Shown piece after piece: positions 56,781-64,000 of a DNA stretch of 64,000 bases (positions are counted from its first letter, which is position 1; every line of letters begins with the position of its first letter). Position numbers and translations under genes: made by a program. The notes beneath the pieces are model-generated. The model was not told the DNA's origin. It saw only the letters and a list, made by a program, of their open reading frames with translations, and did not search any database. The stretch comes from Myxococcus eversor (lineage in GTDB: Bacteria; Myxococcota; Myxococcia; Myxococcales; Myxococcaceae): NCBI RefSeq assembly GCF_010894455.1, contig NZ_JAAIXY010000019.1, positions 1 to 64,000 on the forward strand. The letters are read 5' to 3'.

Positions 56781-57938
56781 TCAGCGCGGGCTCTCGTGAG
56801 GGGTGTTCCGCGCGGCCTCCGCGCGGGGTGAGGACGCGGCGGCCTTCAACGTCACGGGCATGCCGTCTCGCAGGGCCTGGATGGCTGAGACGGCCACGCG
56901 GTCTCCCGCCTTGAGGCCTCCCTCCACGACATAGGTCCTGTCCCCCAGCGGCCCCAGGGTGATGGGGCGGCGAGCCACCACCGCCCTGCCACCCTCCTCG
57001 TGCACCACCAGCGCGAAGGGCTGGCCGCTCTGGCGCACCACCGCGAGCGCCGGAACCTGCAGGGCATCACGCTGGGAGTAGACGATGCGCGTGCGCACCA
57101 GCTCACTGGGACGCAGGCCCACGGTGTTGCGGAAGGCGGCCTTCACTTCCACCAACTGGGTGCGAGGGTCGGCCTGGGGCGCGATGAAGAAGACGGTGCT
57201 GGTGAGCACCACCCTGCCCTGGGCGTCGAGGACCTCCAGCACCGTGTCGGGCTTCATCGAGCGCGCGCGGAACGACGGCACCGAGACGCTTACCTCCAGG
57301 ACATCCGCCTGGGCCACGCTGGTCAGCTCCGTGGAGGCACCGACGAAGTCGCCCACCCGCACCAGCACGTCACCCACGGTGCCAGCGAAGGGGGCACGCA
57401 CCACGTTGAGCTGGAGCTGGACCTGGCGCTGCGTCACCTGCGCGGCGGAGGAGCGCGCGGCGGCCTCGGCAGCCTGCACCTGGGCGCGGGCACCCTCCAA
57501 CTCCTGCTCACTCGCGAGGCCCTCTCCATGAAGCGCCTGCGTGCGGGCCAGCGTGCGGCGAGACAGCTCCAGGTTCACCTGTGACGAGCTGAGCTGGGCC
57601 TGGGCGCTGTCGAGCGCGGCCGACTCCTCTCTCGCGTCCACCTCCACCAGCGGCGCGCCCTCCTCCACCTGCTGTCCGGGACGCACGGGGATGCGGCGCA
57701 CGGAGCCCGCCACCTGTGGCAGCACCGTGACGCTTCGCCGTGACAACAGTGAGCCGAGGTACTCGCTGGTGTCCCGCACTTCCTGGGGAGCCAGCACCAC
57801 CACCTCCACCTCGCGAGGAGGAGCCGCCGCCGGGGCGGCCTTCTGCCCCGAACAACCCGCCACCGTCGCAACCACTGCCACACGCCACACCGACTTCTTC
57901 AGCGCCTCGAGGGGACGCACCCACTTCACCAGTCGCAC
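56781..57938 (-). CDS. Periplasmic adaptor (MFP) of RND efflux system
   Basis: 385 aa. GTG start with GGAGG in front. A lipoprotein-type signal (VWRVAVVATVAGCSG; lipobox VAGC) anchors it in the inner membrane. The adaptor core has a lipoyl-like domain (VTVLPQVAGSVRRIPVRPGQ), a long alpha-hairpin (SAQAQLSSSQVNLELSRRTL, LASEQELEGARAQVQAAEAA), a beta-barrel domain and a C-terminal membrane-proximal domain (GDRVAVSAIQALRDGMPVTL). Links the RND pump to TolC. The TolC gene overlaps its start by 13 bp. Confidence 0.92.
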   Translation of the reverse strand: MRLVKWVRPLEALKKSVWRVAVVATVAGCSGQKAAPAAAPPREVEVVVLAPQEVRDTSEYLGSLLSRRSVTVLPQVAGSVRRIPVRPGQQVEEGAPLVEVDAREESAALDSAQAQLSSSQVNLELSRRTLARTQALHGEGLASEQELEGARAQVQAAEAAARSSAAQVTQRQVQLQLNVVRAPFAGTVGDVLVRVGDFVGASTELTSVAQADVLEVSVSVPSFRARSMKPDTVLEVLDAQGRVVLTSTVFFIAPQADPRTQLVEVKAAFRNTVGLRPSELVRTRIVYSQRDALQVPALAVVRQSGQPFALVVHEEGGRAVVARRPITLGPLGDRTYVVEGGLKAGDRVAVSAIQALRDGMPVTLKAAASSPRAEAARNTPHESPR

Positions 57939-59296
57939 CGGGCCTCCGTCAGGAATGCGGCCAGGCGTGCCTGGACTCGCTCGAATTCACGCAGCACCAG
58001 GTTCAGCTCCGCCTGGCGAAGGGCCGCTCCGCTCTGCACCAGCTCGAGGCTGCTGCCACGGCCCACTTCAAAAGCACGACGCGTGAGCTTGTCGGTCCGC
58101 TCCGCGAGCTCTCTCGACTCGACCGCCGTCTTCACCAGCGCCTCGGCGACCTCCACGCCGCGCCGCGCCTGGGTCACCTCCAGCACCACGTCGCGGTGCG
58201 CGCTCTCCAGCGCCGCCGCTGCCTGCTCCTCCACGCCCGTGCGCTCACGGACCAGGCCCTCGCGACCGCCGCCCTCCCAGAGAGGCACCGACAGCACGGC
58301 GGCGACATTCCAGGTGGCGAACCGGCCGAAGCCCGGGTCCGTGGTGAGCCCCAGGAGGGTGCTGGAGATGCCCAGCGTGGGCAGGTAGCCCGCGGACGCC
58401 TGACGCCGGCTGTCACGCGCGGACTCCACCTGCGCACGCGCCGCCAGCAGATCCGCCCGCGCGTCCAGGCGCTCCAGCGGCGCGCACTCCTGGCGCGTCC
58501 GTTCCACCAGCCCCTGGAGGTTGAAGGTCGAGTCCACGCCCACGGCGTGGCCGAAGCCCAACGAGAGCCCCAGCGCCTCGCGGGCCTGACGCAGTCGTTC
58601 GTCACCCGCGATGAGCACGCCGCGCGCCACCGCCACGTCCTGACTCACGCGCACCACGTCCAACGGCGTGCCCGCGCCCAGCTCGAAGGTGCGCTGGGTG
58701 AGGGCCGCGCTCTCCAGGGCCCGGCGCAGGCCCACGCGGTTGATTTCGGCGGCGCGCTCGGCGGCCACGGTGGCCACCAGCGCCTGCGCCAGTCCCAGCG
58801 TGAGGCGACGCCGTACATCCTGGAGGCTCGCCACCGCGCCCTCTTCCGAGGCCCTGGCGGACGACAGCCCTCTCCACGCGCCCAGGTCCACCACCGACTG
58901 CGTCAGCGTCCCGGTGACGGTGCCCAGCGGCACCGTGGGCGTGCGCCCGTTCGCGCCAGCACCCGTCCCCAGGCCCGGGTTCACCACCGCGGGCGTGTCG
59001 GGGTTGAGCACGTCCAGGGCCACGCTGGCCTGGACCCGTGCGTTGGGCAGCAGCGCCGACAGCGCCTGGCGCCACCGGCCACTCGCGCGCCACACCCCTG
59101 CTTCCACGCCGCGCAGATCCGTGGACCGCTCACGCACCAGGGCCAGCGCTTCATCCCAGGTCGTCACCCGCTGCGCGACGGCGGGGACGGGGGCGAGCAT
59201 CGCGTCCTCCACCCTGGGTGGGACGACGACGGGAGGGAACTCGGACTGAACCGACGCGGCGACGAGCGCGAGGAGAAGGACGGAAGTGGTTGCCAT
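57926..59296 (-). CDS. TolC family outer membrane efflux protein
   Basis: 456 aa. The start ATG 59296 begins the signal peptide MATTSVLLLALVAASVQS. The mature protein has two repeated helical-hairpin halves, each with the outer-membrane efflux protein pattern (SGRWRQALSALLPNARVQASVALDVL; DSRRQASAGYLPTLGISSTL and RRQAELNL-like ALRQAELNLVLREFERVQARL). It forms the outer-membrane channel for the RND pump. Downstream overlap with the adaptor gene gives an operon. Confidence 0.9.
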   Translation of the reverse strand: MATTSVLLLALVAASVQSEFPPVVVPPRVEDAMLAPVPAVAQRVTTWDEALALVRERSTDLRGVEAGVWRASGRWRQALSALLPNARVQASVALDVLNPDTPAVVNPGLGTGAGANGRTPTVPLGTVTGTLTQSVVDLGAWRGLSSARASEEGAVASLQDVRRRLTLGLAQALVATVAAERAAEINRVGLRRALESAALTQRTFELGAGTPLDVVRVSQDVAVARGVLIAGDERLRQAREALGLSLGFGHAVGVDSTFNLQGLVERTRQECAPLERLDARADLLAARAQVESARDSRRQASAGYLPTLGISSTLLGLTTDPGFGRFATWNVAAVLSVPLWEGGGREGLVRERTGVEEQAAAALESAHRDVVLEVTQARRGVEVAEALVKTAVESRELAERTDKLTRRAFEVGRGSSLELVQSGAALRQAELNLVLREFERVQARLAAFLTEARCDW

Positions 59297-59365
59297 ACGC
59301 CAGACGTGGATGGAGGAAGGGAACCACCGCGCGAAGCCGCGCTCCCGTCCCGGGTGGGGTTGGCA

Positions 59366-59396
59366 CTCCCGAGAGCGCGGAGGGCACGCTCGGGAG
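59366..59396 (-). terminator. Possible attenuator between the LolA-like gene and the efflux operon
   Basis: An 8-bp stem (CTCCCGAG / CTCGGGAG) with a 15-nt loop lies between the stop of the LolA-like gene (59415) and the TolC start (59296). There is no T-tract, so it may only reduce read-through, leaving the efflux genes partly under the upstream promoter. Confidence 0.4.
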
Positions 59397-59414
59397 CACG
59401 GGCATGCGGTGCGG

Positions 59415-60167
59415 CTAGCTGCGCGGGGGCGCCAGCTTGAAGATGGAGGCGTCGATGGGCGCGTCGTAGCGGGCGTCCTGGACGACCTTCTCACCGTGCT
59501 GGCCGTCGCCCTCCCACTTCAGGCGGTGGCTCACCGTGATGCCATCCACGGTGCGGAAGTCGGAGTAGGTGATGGCCTTGTTGTACGGCTTGCCCTCGTG
59601 GATTCCCGCGTAGGTGCGGCGCACCTCCAGGAAGGACTTCTGGTCGATGAAGCGGACCTCGGTGGTGGAGCCACGGGTGAGGACGAGCTTGAACGAGGGA
59701 GCGCCGTTCACCTCCTCCACACCGTCCATCGCCAGCGCGACACCCCGGGCCTTCGGGTCCAGCAGGGCGTCGTCGAAGAACGCGCCCTCCGCCATCACCT
59801 TGTTCTTCTCCCCTTCCACCCGTCGAGGCGCGGCCGAGCCCTCCACCATCCAGAGCTGGCTGCCGTCGAACACCTTGGTCACCTGAGTGCCGTTGGTGAC
59901 GGTGTCGTGGCGCACGAGGTTGGGGCGGGCCCGTCGCACGGTGGTGGTGGTGACGGTGTCGCCTTCCGTGGCGACGACGGTGAACTGGTAGGACTTCGCG
60001 GCCTTGAGCCGCTCCTTGCCGCCCAGGGCCTTGAGGTGTTTGTCGATGACCGTCTGGAGCGACAACTTGCCCTGGGTGCACTCGGCACCTTCGCCAGCGG
60101 TGGCGAGGGCGGGGGCGAACGTCAGACCGAGGGCGAGCAACGAGGAAACAAGAGACCTGCGCGGCAT
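59415..60167 (-). CDS. Exported LolA-like outer-membrane-sorting-type protein
   Basis: 250 aa. ATG 60167 follows GGAGG; the Sec signal peptide is MPRRSLVSSLLALGLTFAPALATA. The mature part starts TLQTVIDKHLKALGGKERL-like, LQTVIDKHLKALGGKERLK, and ends AYDAPIDASIFKL-like, with the alternating strands of LolA/RseB-type barrels (YQFTVVATEGDTVTTTTVRR, SFKLVLTRGSTTEVRFID). This family is common before RND operons. Two LytTR-type sites lie 90-125 bp upstream. It probably precedes the efflux genes in one transcript. Confidence 0.75.
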   Translation of the reverse strand: MPRRSLVSSLLALGLTFAPALATAGEGAECTQGKLSLQTVIDKHLKALGGKERLKAAKSYQFTVVATEGDTVTTTTVRRARPNLVRHDTVTNGTQVTKVFDGSQLWMVEGSAAPRRVEGEKNKVMAEGAFFDDALLDPKARGVALAMDGVEEVNGAPSFKLVLTRGSTTEVRFIDQKSFLEVRRTYAGIHEGKPYNKAITYSDFRTVDGITVSHRLKWEGDGQHGEKVVQDARYDAPIDASIFKLAPPRS

Positions 60168-60256
60168 GGAGTGCCTCCGTGGGTGACTGGGTGACGGGAG
60201 GCACAGTGCCCTCGCGAGCGCGGCGCGGGCGGAGTGTTCAGCCGGTGGGGACGGAC

Positions 60257-60292
60257 ATGCGGCGAACCGGCACCACCGTGCGGCGAACGGGC
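60257..60292. promoter_or_regulatory. LytTR-type direct repeats before the LolA-like gene
   Basis: Copy A (60257-60271) and copy B (60278-60292) match at 13 of 15 positions around TGCGGCGAAC-N-GGC and start exactly 21 bp apart, two helical turns. On the other strand the core is CCGTTCGCC, close to the AlgR consensus CCGTTCGTC as I recall it. A single similar half-site lies at 60403-60416. They are 90-125 bp upstream of the ATG. Confidence 0.7.
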
Positions 60293-60443
60293 CATGCGGG
60301 GCGCGGCGCCACATCGCCGGAATCCCGGTCACTGACGAGGAGCGGTGAACGGACCACCAGGGGCGCGACATCGCACCGGGACGCCATTGCACGTCACGGA
60401 GTCGTGGCGAACGGGCAAGAGTCCGTGCCGCGTGTCTCGCGGC

Positions 60444-61250
60444 TCAGCGCAGGTGCTGGAACTTCTCGCGGTGGCTGCGAGCGACGCGCAACTCCGCGCC
60501 ACCGGTGAGCACCACGACGAGGTCCCTGCGGCCCTCGCTGCGCAGCTCGCGGATGCGGCTCGAGTTGACGATGGCCGAGCGGTGGATGCGCATGAATCGC
60601 TCCGGGTCCAGGCGCGCCTCCAGGCCCTGCATCGTCTCGCGGTGGAGGTAGGCCTTTCCGCCCGCGTGAATCTGCACGTAGTAGTCGGCTGCCTCGATGT
60701 ATTCGATTTCGTCCACGTCGAGGAACACCACGCGGCCCGAGTCTCGGATGGCGAGCCGGCGCACCCACTTCTCGGTCGGCGCGGGAGCGGGCGCCGGGGC
60801 GGGAGCGCCATCACGCTCGCCGTAGGTGGAGAGCACGGACATCAACCGATGGCTGAGGTCGGACATCCGCGCCAGCCGGATTTGAGCCTTGGCGCGGCCG
60901 ATGGCGTCGTGGAAGCGGTCATCCCGGAAGGGCTTGAGGAGGTAGTCGAGCGCGTGGATGTCGAAGGCGCGCAGGGCGTAGCGGTCATACGCGGTGACGA
61001 AGATGACCGCGGGCACCTCGCCCGGGCCCAGGTGGGAGAGCACCTCGAAGCCGTTGAGCTCCGGCATCTGGACGTCCAGCAGGACCAGGTCCGGCCGCTG
61101 CGCACGGATGAGGCGCACGGCCTCCGGTCCGTTGCCTGCCTCGCCCACCACGCTGACCTCGGGGTCCGTGGCCAGCAGCAGGCGCAATCCCTCGCGCGCG
61201 AGGGGCTCGTCATCCACGACGAGCGTGCGGATGGCGACGGCGGCGTTCAT
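60444..61250 (-). CDS. LytTR-type response regulator
   Basis: 268 aa. The receiver domain has DDE near residue 13 and the phosphorylation site Asp59 in LLDVQMPELNG, plus Lys in YLLKPF. The LytTR DNA-binding domain follows (IEYIEAADYYVQIHAGGKAY, RFMRIHRSAIVNSSRIREL). Such regulators bind direct repeats of about 21-22 bp period. Its start overlaps the kinase stop by ATGA, and both its own operon and the LolA-like gene have matching repeats upstream, so autoregulation is likely. Confidence 0.93.
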   Translation of the reverse strand: MNAAVAIRTLVVDDEPLAREGLRLLLATDPEVSVVGEAGNGPEAVRLIRAQRPDLVLLDVQMPELNGFEVLSHLGPGEVPAVIFVTAYDRYALRAFDIHALDYLLKPFRDDRFHDAIGRAKAQIRLARMSDLSHRLMSVLSTYGERDGAPAPAPAPAPTEKWVRRLAIRDSGRVVFLDVDEIEYIEAADYYVQIHAGGKAYLHRETMQGLEARLDPERFMRIHRSAIVNSSRIRELRSEGRRDLVVVLTGGAELRVARSHREKFQHLR

Positions 61251-62428
61251 GTCGCGTGCGCCTCCGCCGAAGCGGCCTGGAAGGGAAGCTCCAGTCGGGC
61301 GCGCACACCGCCTCCGGCGCGGTTCTCCAACGTGAAGACGTGGCCCGCGCCGTAGAGCTGGTTCAGGCGGGCGCGCACGTTGGCGACGCCGATGCAGCCG
61401 TCATGACGGTCCCAGCCAGGAACGAGCCCGGGGCCGTCGTCGAGTACCTCCAGCACCAGCCGCGCCCCCTCTCGCGAGGCGCGCAGCTCCACGCGCCCGG
61501 CGCCGGAGCGGGTGGCGAGGCCATGCTTGATGGCGTTCTCCACCAGCGGCTGGAGGATGAGGCTGGGCACGAGCGCGCCAAGCGCGGCGGAGTCGATGTC
61601 GCGCACCACCTGGAGCCGGTCCCGGAAGCGGGTCTGCTCGATGTCGAGGTAGCGCTCCAGGAAGTCGAGGTCCTCGTGGAAGGGGACGAGCTGGCGGCCG
61701 GTGCTGTTGAGCGCCATGCGCAGCAGCTCGCTGACACCGGTGAGCATGCGAATGGAGCCCGCGGTGTCCTGCTTGCGCACGAGGACGGAGATGGCGTTGA
61801 GCGTGTTGAAGAGGAAGTGCGGATGGAGCTGGGCACGCAGGGCATCGAGCTGCGCGTGGACCAGGCGCGTCTCGAGCTGGGACTGGGCCAGCTCGCCCTC
61901 GCGGAAGCGGCGGTGGTACTCGACGGCGGAGCCGATGGCGACGATGACGCCGTAGACGAGCAGACTCGTGACGACGTACTTGGCCATCAGCAGTGGCAGG
62001 AGCTGGCCCAGGGTGCCGTCGCTGATCAACTTCTCTCCCACGGCCCGGGAGAGGAAGTAGATGAGCGTCGAGTAGGGAACCATGACCGCGGCGAGGGCGG
62101 TCAGGTGGACCGCGAGACTCCGGTGCCAGACGCCGCGCTCCAGACGAAAGCGCCGGCCCAGCGCGAGGATGAGCGGCGTGACGAGCGCCCAGTACTGCCA
62201 GGGCGGCACCTGCATCACCAGCGCCCGGGCAAAGGGGTAGGTGGGGTCCTTGGCCTGGGCGTAGAACCACGTGTGGCTCGCGGTGATGATGCCCGGCACC
62301 GCGAAGATGAGCATCAACCACGGCAGGCCGCGCACGAGCTGGGGCAACGCGGACGCGGAGGGAGCCGGCCGAAGCGTCTCGGCGGAGGACAACAGGACGG
62401 AACTCGCGGCGGGAGAGGTGGATTCCAC
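61247..62428 (-). CDS. LytS/YehU-type sensor histidine kinase
   Basis: 393 aa. Four to six membrane segments at about 34-170 (GLPWLMLIFAVPGIITAS, YWALVTPLILALG, LTALAAVMVPYSTLIYFL) precede the LytS-type kinase domain with LHPHFLFNTLNAI (His204 as phosphate acceptor) and the ATPase G-boxes DDGPGLVPGW and GVANVRARLNQLYG. Unlike phage-type LytS there is no 5TM_5TMR domain that I can recognise. First gene of the pair with the LytTR regulator. Senses an unknown membrane signal. Confidence 0.92.
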   Translation of the reverse strand: MESTSPAASSVLLSSAETLRPAPSASALPQLVRGLPWLMLIFAVPGIITASHTWFYAQAKDPTYPFARALVMQVPPWQYWALVTPLILALGRRFRLERGVWHRSLAVHLTALAAVMVPYSTLIYFLSRAVGEKLISDGTLGQLLPLLMAKYVVTSLLVYGVIVAIGSAVEYHRRFREGELAQSQLETRLVHAQLDALRAQLHPHFLFNTLNAISVLVRKQDTAGSIRMLTGVSELLRMALNSTGRQLVPFHEDLDFLERYLDIEQTRFRDRLQVVRDIDSAALGALVPSLILQPLVENAIKHGLATRSGAGRVELRASREGARLVLEVLDDGPGLVPGWDRHDGCIGVANVRARLNQLYGAGHVFTLENRAGGGVRARLELPFQAASAEAHAT

Positions 62429-62473
62429 GGCCAGTGGATCCTACGCCCGAACCCAGGCCCCGTCCGAGCGGGA

Positions 62474-62507
62474 GCAGCCAACGGGCTCCGGCGTGCAGCG
62501 AACGGGC
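62474..62507. promoter_or_regulatory. LytTR-type direct repeats before the kinase/regulator operon
   Basis: Copy A (62474-62486, GCAGCCAACGGGC) and copy B (62495-62507, GCAGCGAACGGGC) match at 12 of 13 positions and start exactly 21 bp apart, the same period as the pair at 60257. They lie 46-79 bp upstream of the kinase ATG and 92-125 bp from the divergent oxygenase start. Confidence 0.7.
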
Positions 62508-62598
62508 CTGCTTGCAGCCTTGCCTGGGGAGCACGAATCCTGCTCGGCTGGCGGGCGGCGCGTCGGCGCTCGAGGCATGTGGTAGTGGAGGAGCATCC

Positions 62599-63357
62599 GT
62601 GAGCGTCGCAACCCTCGAAGAAGGCCCGCTGCGGGGTCCCAGCTTCTTTCTCGGCCGGACAGCGCTGCGAGCGCTCGCGCTCGCCCATCGCGACAGCTAC
62701 GGCGCCGCACGGCCTCATCCCCACGTCGTCATCGATGGCTTCCTGGGGGAACCGCTGGCGTCCGGGCTGGCCGGAGTCTTCCCGGGAGCCACCGACGCCC
62801 ACTGGAAGCGCCGCGACCACCAGGAACAGGCGGCACGCCTGGGACAGCTTCAACGCAAGGCGTTCGAGGATGTACCTGGAGCGCTCCGGCACCTGCTGTC
62901 GGAGTTCTCCAGCATGTCGTTCATCGACTTCCTGGAGACGCTCACCGGCGTGCAAGGGCTCATCGCGGACCCACACTTCCGGGGCGCCGGGCTGCACCTC
63001 ACGTTGCGCGGAGGCCACCTCGCGCTGCACGCCGACTTCAACCGCGACCGCTTCCGCGCGCTCTCACGGCGGCTCACCGTCCTCTACTACCTGAACCCCG
63101 GATGGGAGTCCGCCTGGGGCGGTGACCTGGAGCTGTGGAACGCCGACCTCTCCCGGTGCGAGACGCGAATCGCGCCGCGGCTGGACCGCCTGGTCGTGAT
63201 GGCCCATGGCGACACGCACTGGCATGGCCACCCCACCCCACTGGAGTGTCCCGAGGGGCGGGGGCGCGCGGCCATCGCGGCCTACTTCTACACCGCGCAG
63301 GAGTCCCCCGACGCACCGGAGGCCCACAGCGCCATCTGGGCTCCGCCGCGTCCCTAG
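62599..63357 (+). CDS. 2-oxoglutarate/Fe(II)-dependent oxygenase
   Basis: 252 aa, GTG start with GGAGGA 6 bases before. It has the iron-binding facial triad His144-x-Asp146 in LHADFN and a distal His near residue 209 (HWHGHP), with Arg in GRGRAAIAAYFYT as the likely 2-oxoglutarate ligand. This fits the P4H-like 2OG-Fe(II)_Oxy family, which hydroxylates protein or small-molecule substrates. It is divergent from the kinase operon; the LytTR repeats are upstream of both. Substrate unknown. Confidence 0.85.
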   Translation: MSVATLEEGPLRGPSFFLGRTALRALALAHRDSYGAARPHPHVVIDGFLGEPLASGLAGVFPGATDAHWKRRDHQEQAARLGQLQRKAFEDVPGALRHLLSEFSSMSFIDFLETLTGVQGLIADPHFRGAGLHLTLRGGHLALHADFNRDRFRALSRRLTVLYYLNPGWESAWGGDLELWNADLSRCETRIAPRLDRLVVMAHGDTHWHGHPTPLECPEGRGRAAIAAYFYTAQESPDAPEAHSAIWAPPRP

Positions 63358-63602
63358 GCCGGGGGACACTGGGAGATGCAGAACGCCTTGTAGCTGTCAC
63401 AGGTGGGCCGCGGCGTGCCGCCACCGCCGTAGATGCACTGGTACCACTTCGCATCACAGGCGTTGATGCACTCCGCGCGCGTCACGCCCTGCTCGACCTG
63501 CCCCGGGTCCTCCTGGCTGACGAACTCCTCCCCTGCCTCCGCGCCACCACAACCCGCCATCAGCCCCACCGCCATCAGTCCGGCAATGATTGCCACTCGC
63601 AT
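63354..63602 (-). CDS. Small Cys-rich lipoprotein
   Basis: 82 aa. The lipobox is LMAGC. The mature part has an acidic linker (EEFVSQEDPGQVEQG) and a Cys-rich end (ECINACDAKWYQCIYG and TCDSYKAFCISQCPPA) with six Cys. It resembles the other small lipoprotein at 31765 only in layout. It overlaps the oxygenase gene end by a few bases on the opposite strand. Function unknown. Confidence 0.7.
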   Translation of the reverse strand: MRVAIIAGLMAVGLMAGCGGAEAGEEFVSQEDPGQVEQGVTRAECINACDAKWYQCIYGGGGTPRPTCDSYKAFCISQCPPA

Positions 63603-63698
63603 GTCATTCTCCTGGCTCGAAGGTCTGTGCTGCCTTGCCAGGATAGACAGCTTTCCGACGACAGGACAAACCTGGCGGCGAGTGCGAGTGAAAGCCCC

Positions 63699-64000
<302 letters not shown>

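Overview
The window is chromosomal DNA of high GC content from a myxobacterium, most likely Cystobacterineae (Myxococcus, Corallococcus or a relative). This is inferred from the GC-rich third codon positions, many lipoproteins with Cys-rich or PDAG-type linkers, several histidine kinases, a KaiC-type ATPase operon, a Ser/Thr kinase remnant and an NRPS end. I see no tRNA, rRNA, insertion sequence, prophage or CRISPR array.

Layout. 1-4685 is the last part of a nonribosomal peptide synthetase (A end, PCP, C, A, PCP, thioesterase). 4745-6697 holds an M56 (BlaR1-like) protease gene with two BlaI-type operators but no blaI next to it, then a decayed gene. 6917-10707 carries secreted proteins and lipoproteins and a DUF1801 remnant. 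10900-15578 is a small-molecule enzyme cluster (carboxymuconolactone decarboxylase-like protein, aldo/keto reductase, RidA, alpha/beta hydrolase) with a LysR and a MerR regulator. 15843-24033 has a secreted repeat protein, a GAF histidine kinase, a TetR/desaturase pair with four 15-bp-spaced operator units, a LEA-like repeat protein and a lipoprotein with a long PDAG/PDSG linker. 24555-35642 has an ADOP-type permease, a metzincin lipoprotein with six C-terminal repeats, a TrmB regulator coupled to a retropepsin/PDZ protein, small lipoproteins and a LuxR regulator. 36087-42355 has DUF808 and GlcG-like genes, a graveyard of kinase and Cys-rich gene fragments, a FloR-like efflux pump, an AraC regulator, a PadR regulator and a VOC protein. 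42402-45879 is a three-gene KaiC/hybrid-kinase operon. 46327-48068 is a TetR/monooxygenase operon with a large palindrome at the start codon. 48334-53510 has an Ala/Gly-rich protein, a trigger-factor-like protein and a TPM/LemA-like operon. 53597-62428 is an RND efflux operon, a LolA-like gene and a LytS/LytTR two-component pair. The end has a 2OG-Fe(II) oxygenase, a small lipoprotein and a cut beta-helix protein.

How the parts work together. The most striking feature is how many regulators sit beside a readable operator: MerR, TetR (twice), TrmB, PadR, BlaI-type and LytTR-type sites. The LytTR direct repeats, 21 bp apart, occur both before the kinase/regulator operon and before the LolA-like gene that leads into the tripartite efflux operon. 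This suggests one envelope or efflux regulon. Coordinates of genes include the stop codon. Calls rest on motif recognition by eye; no database search was run.
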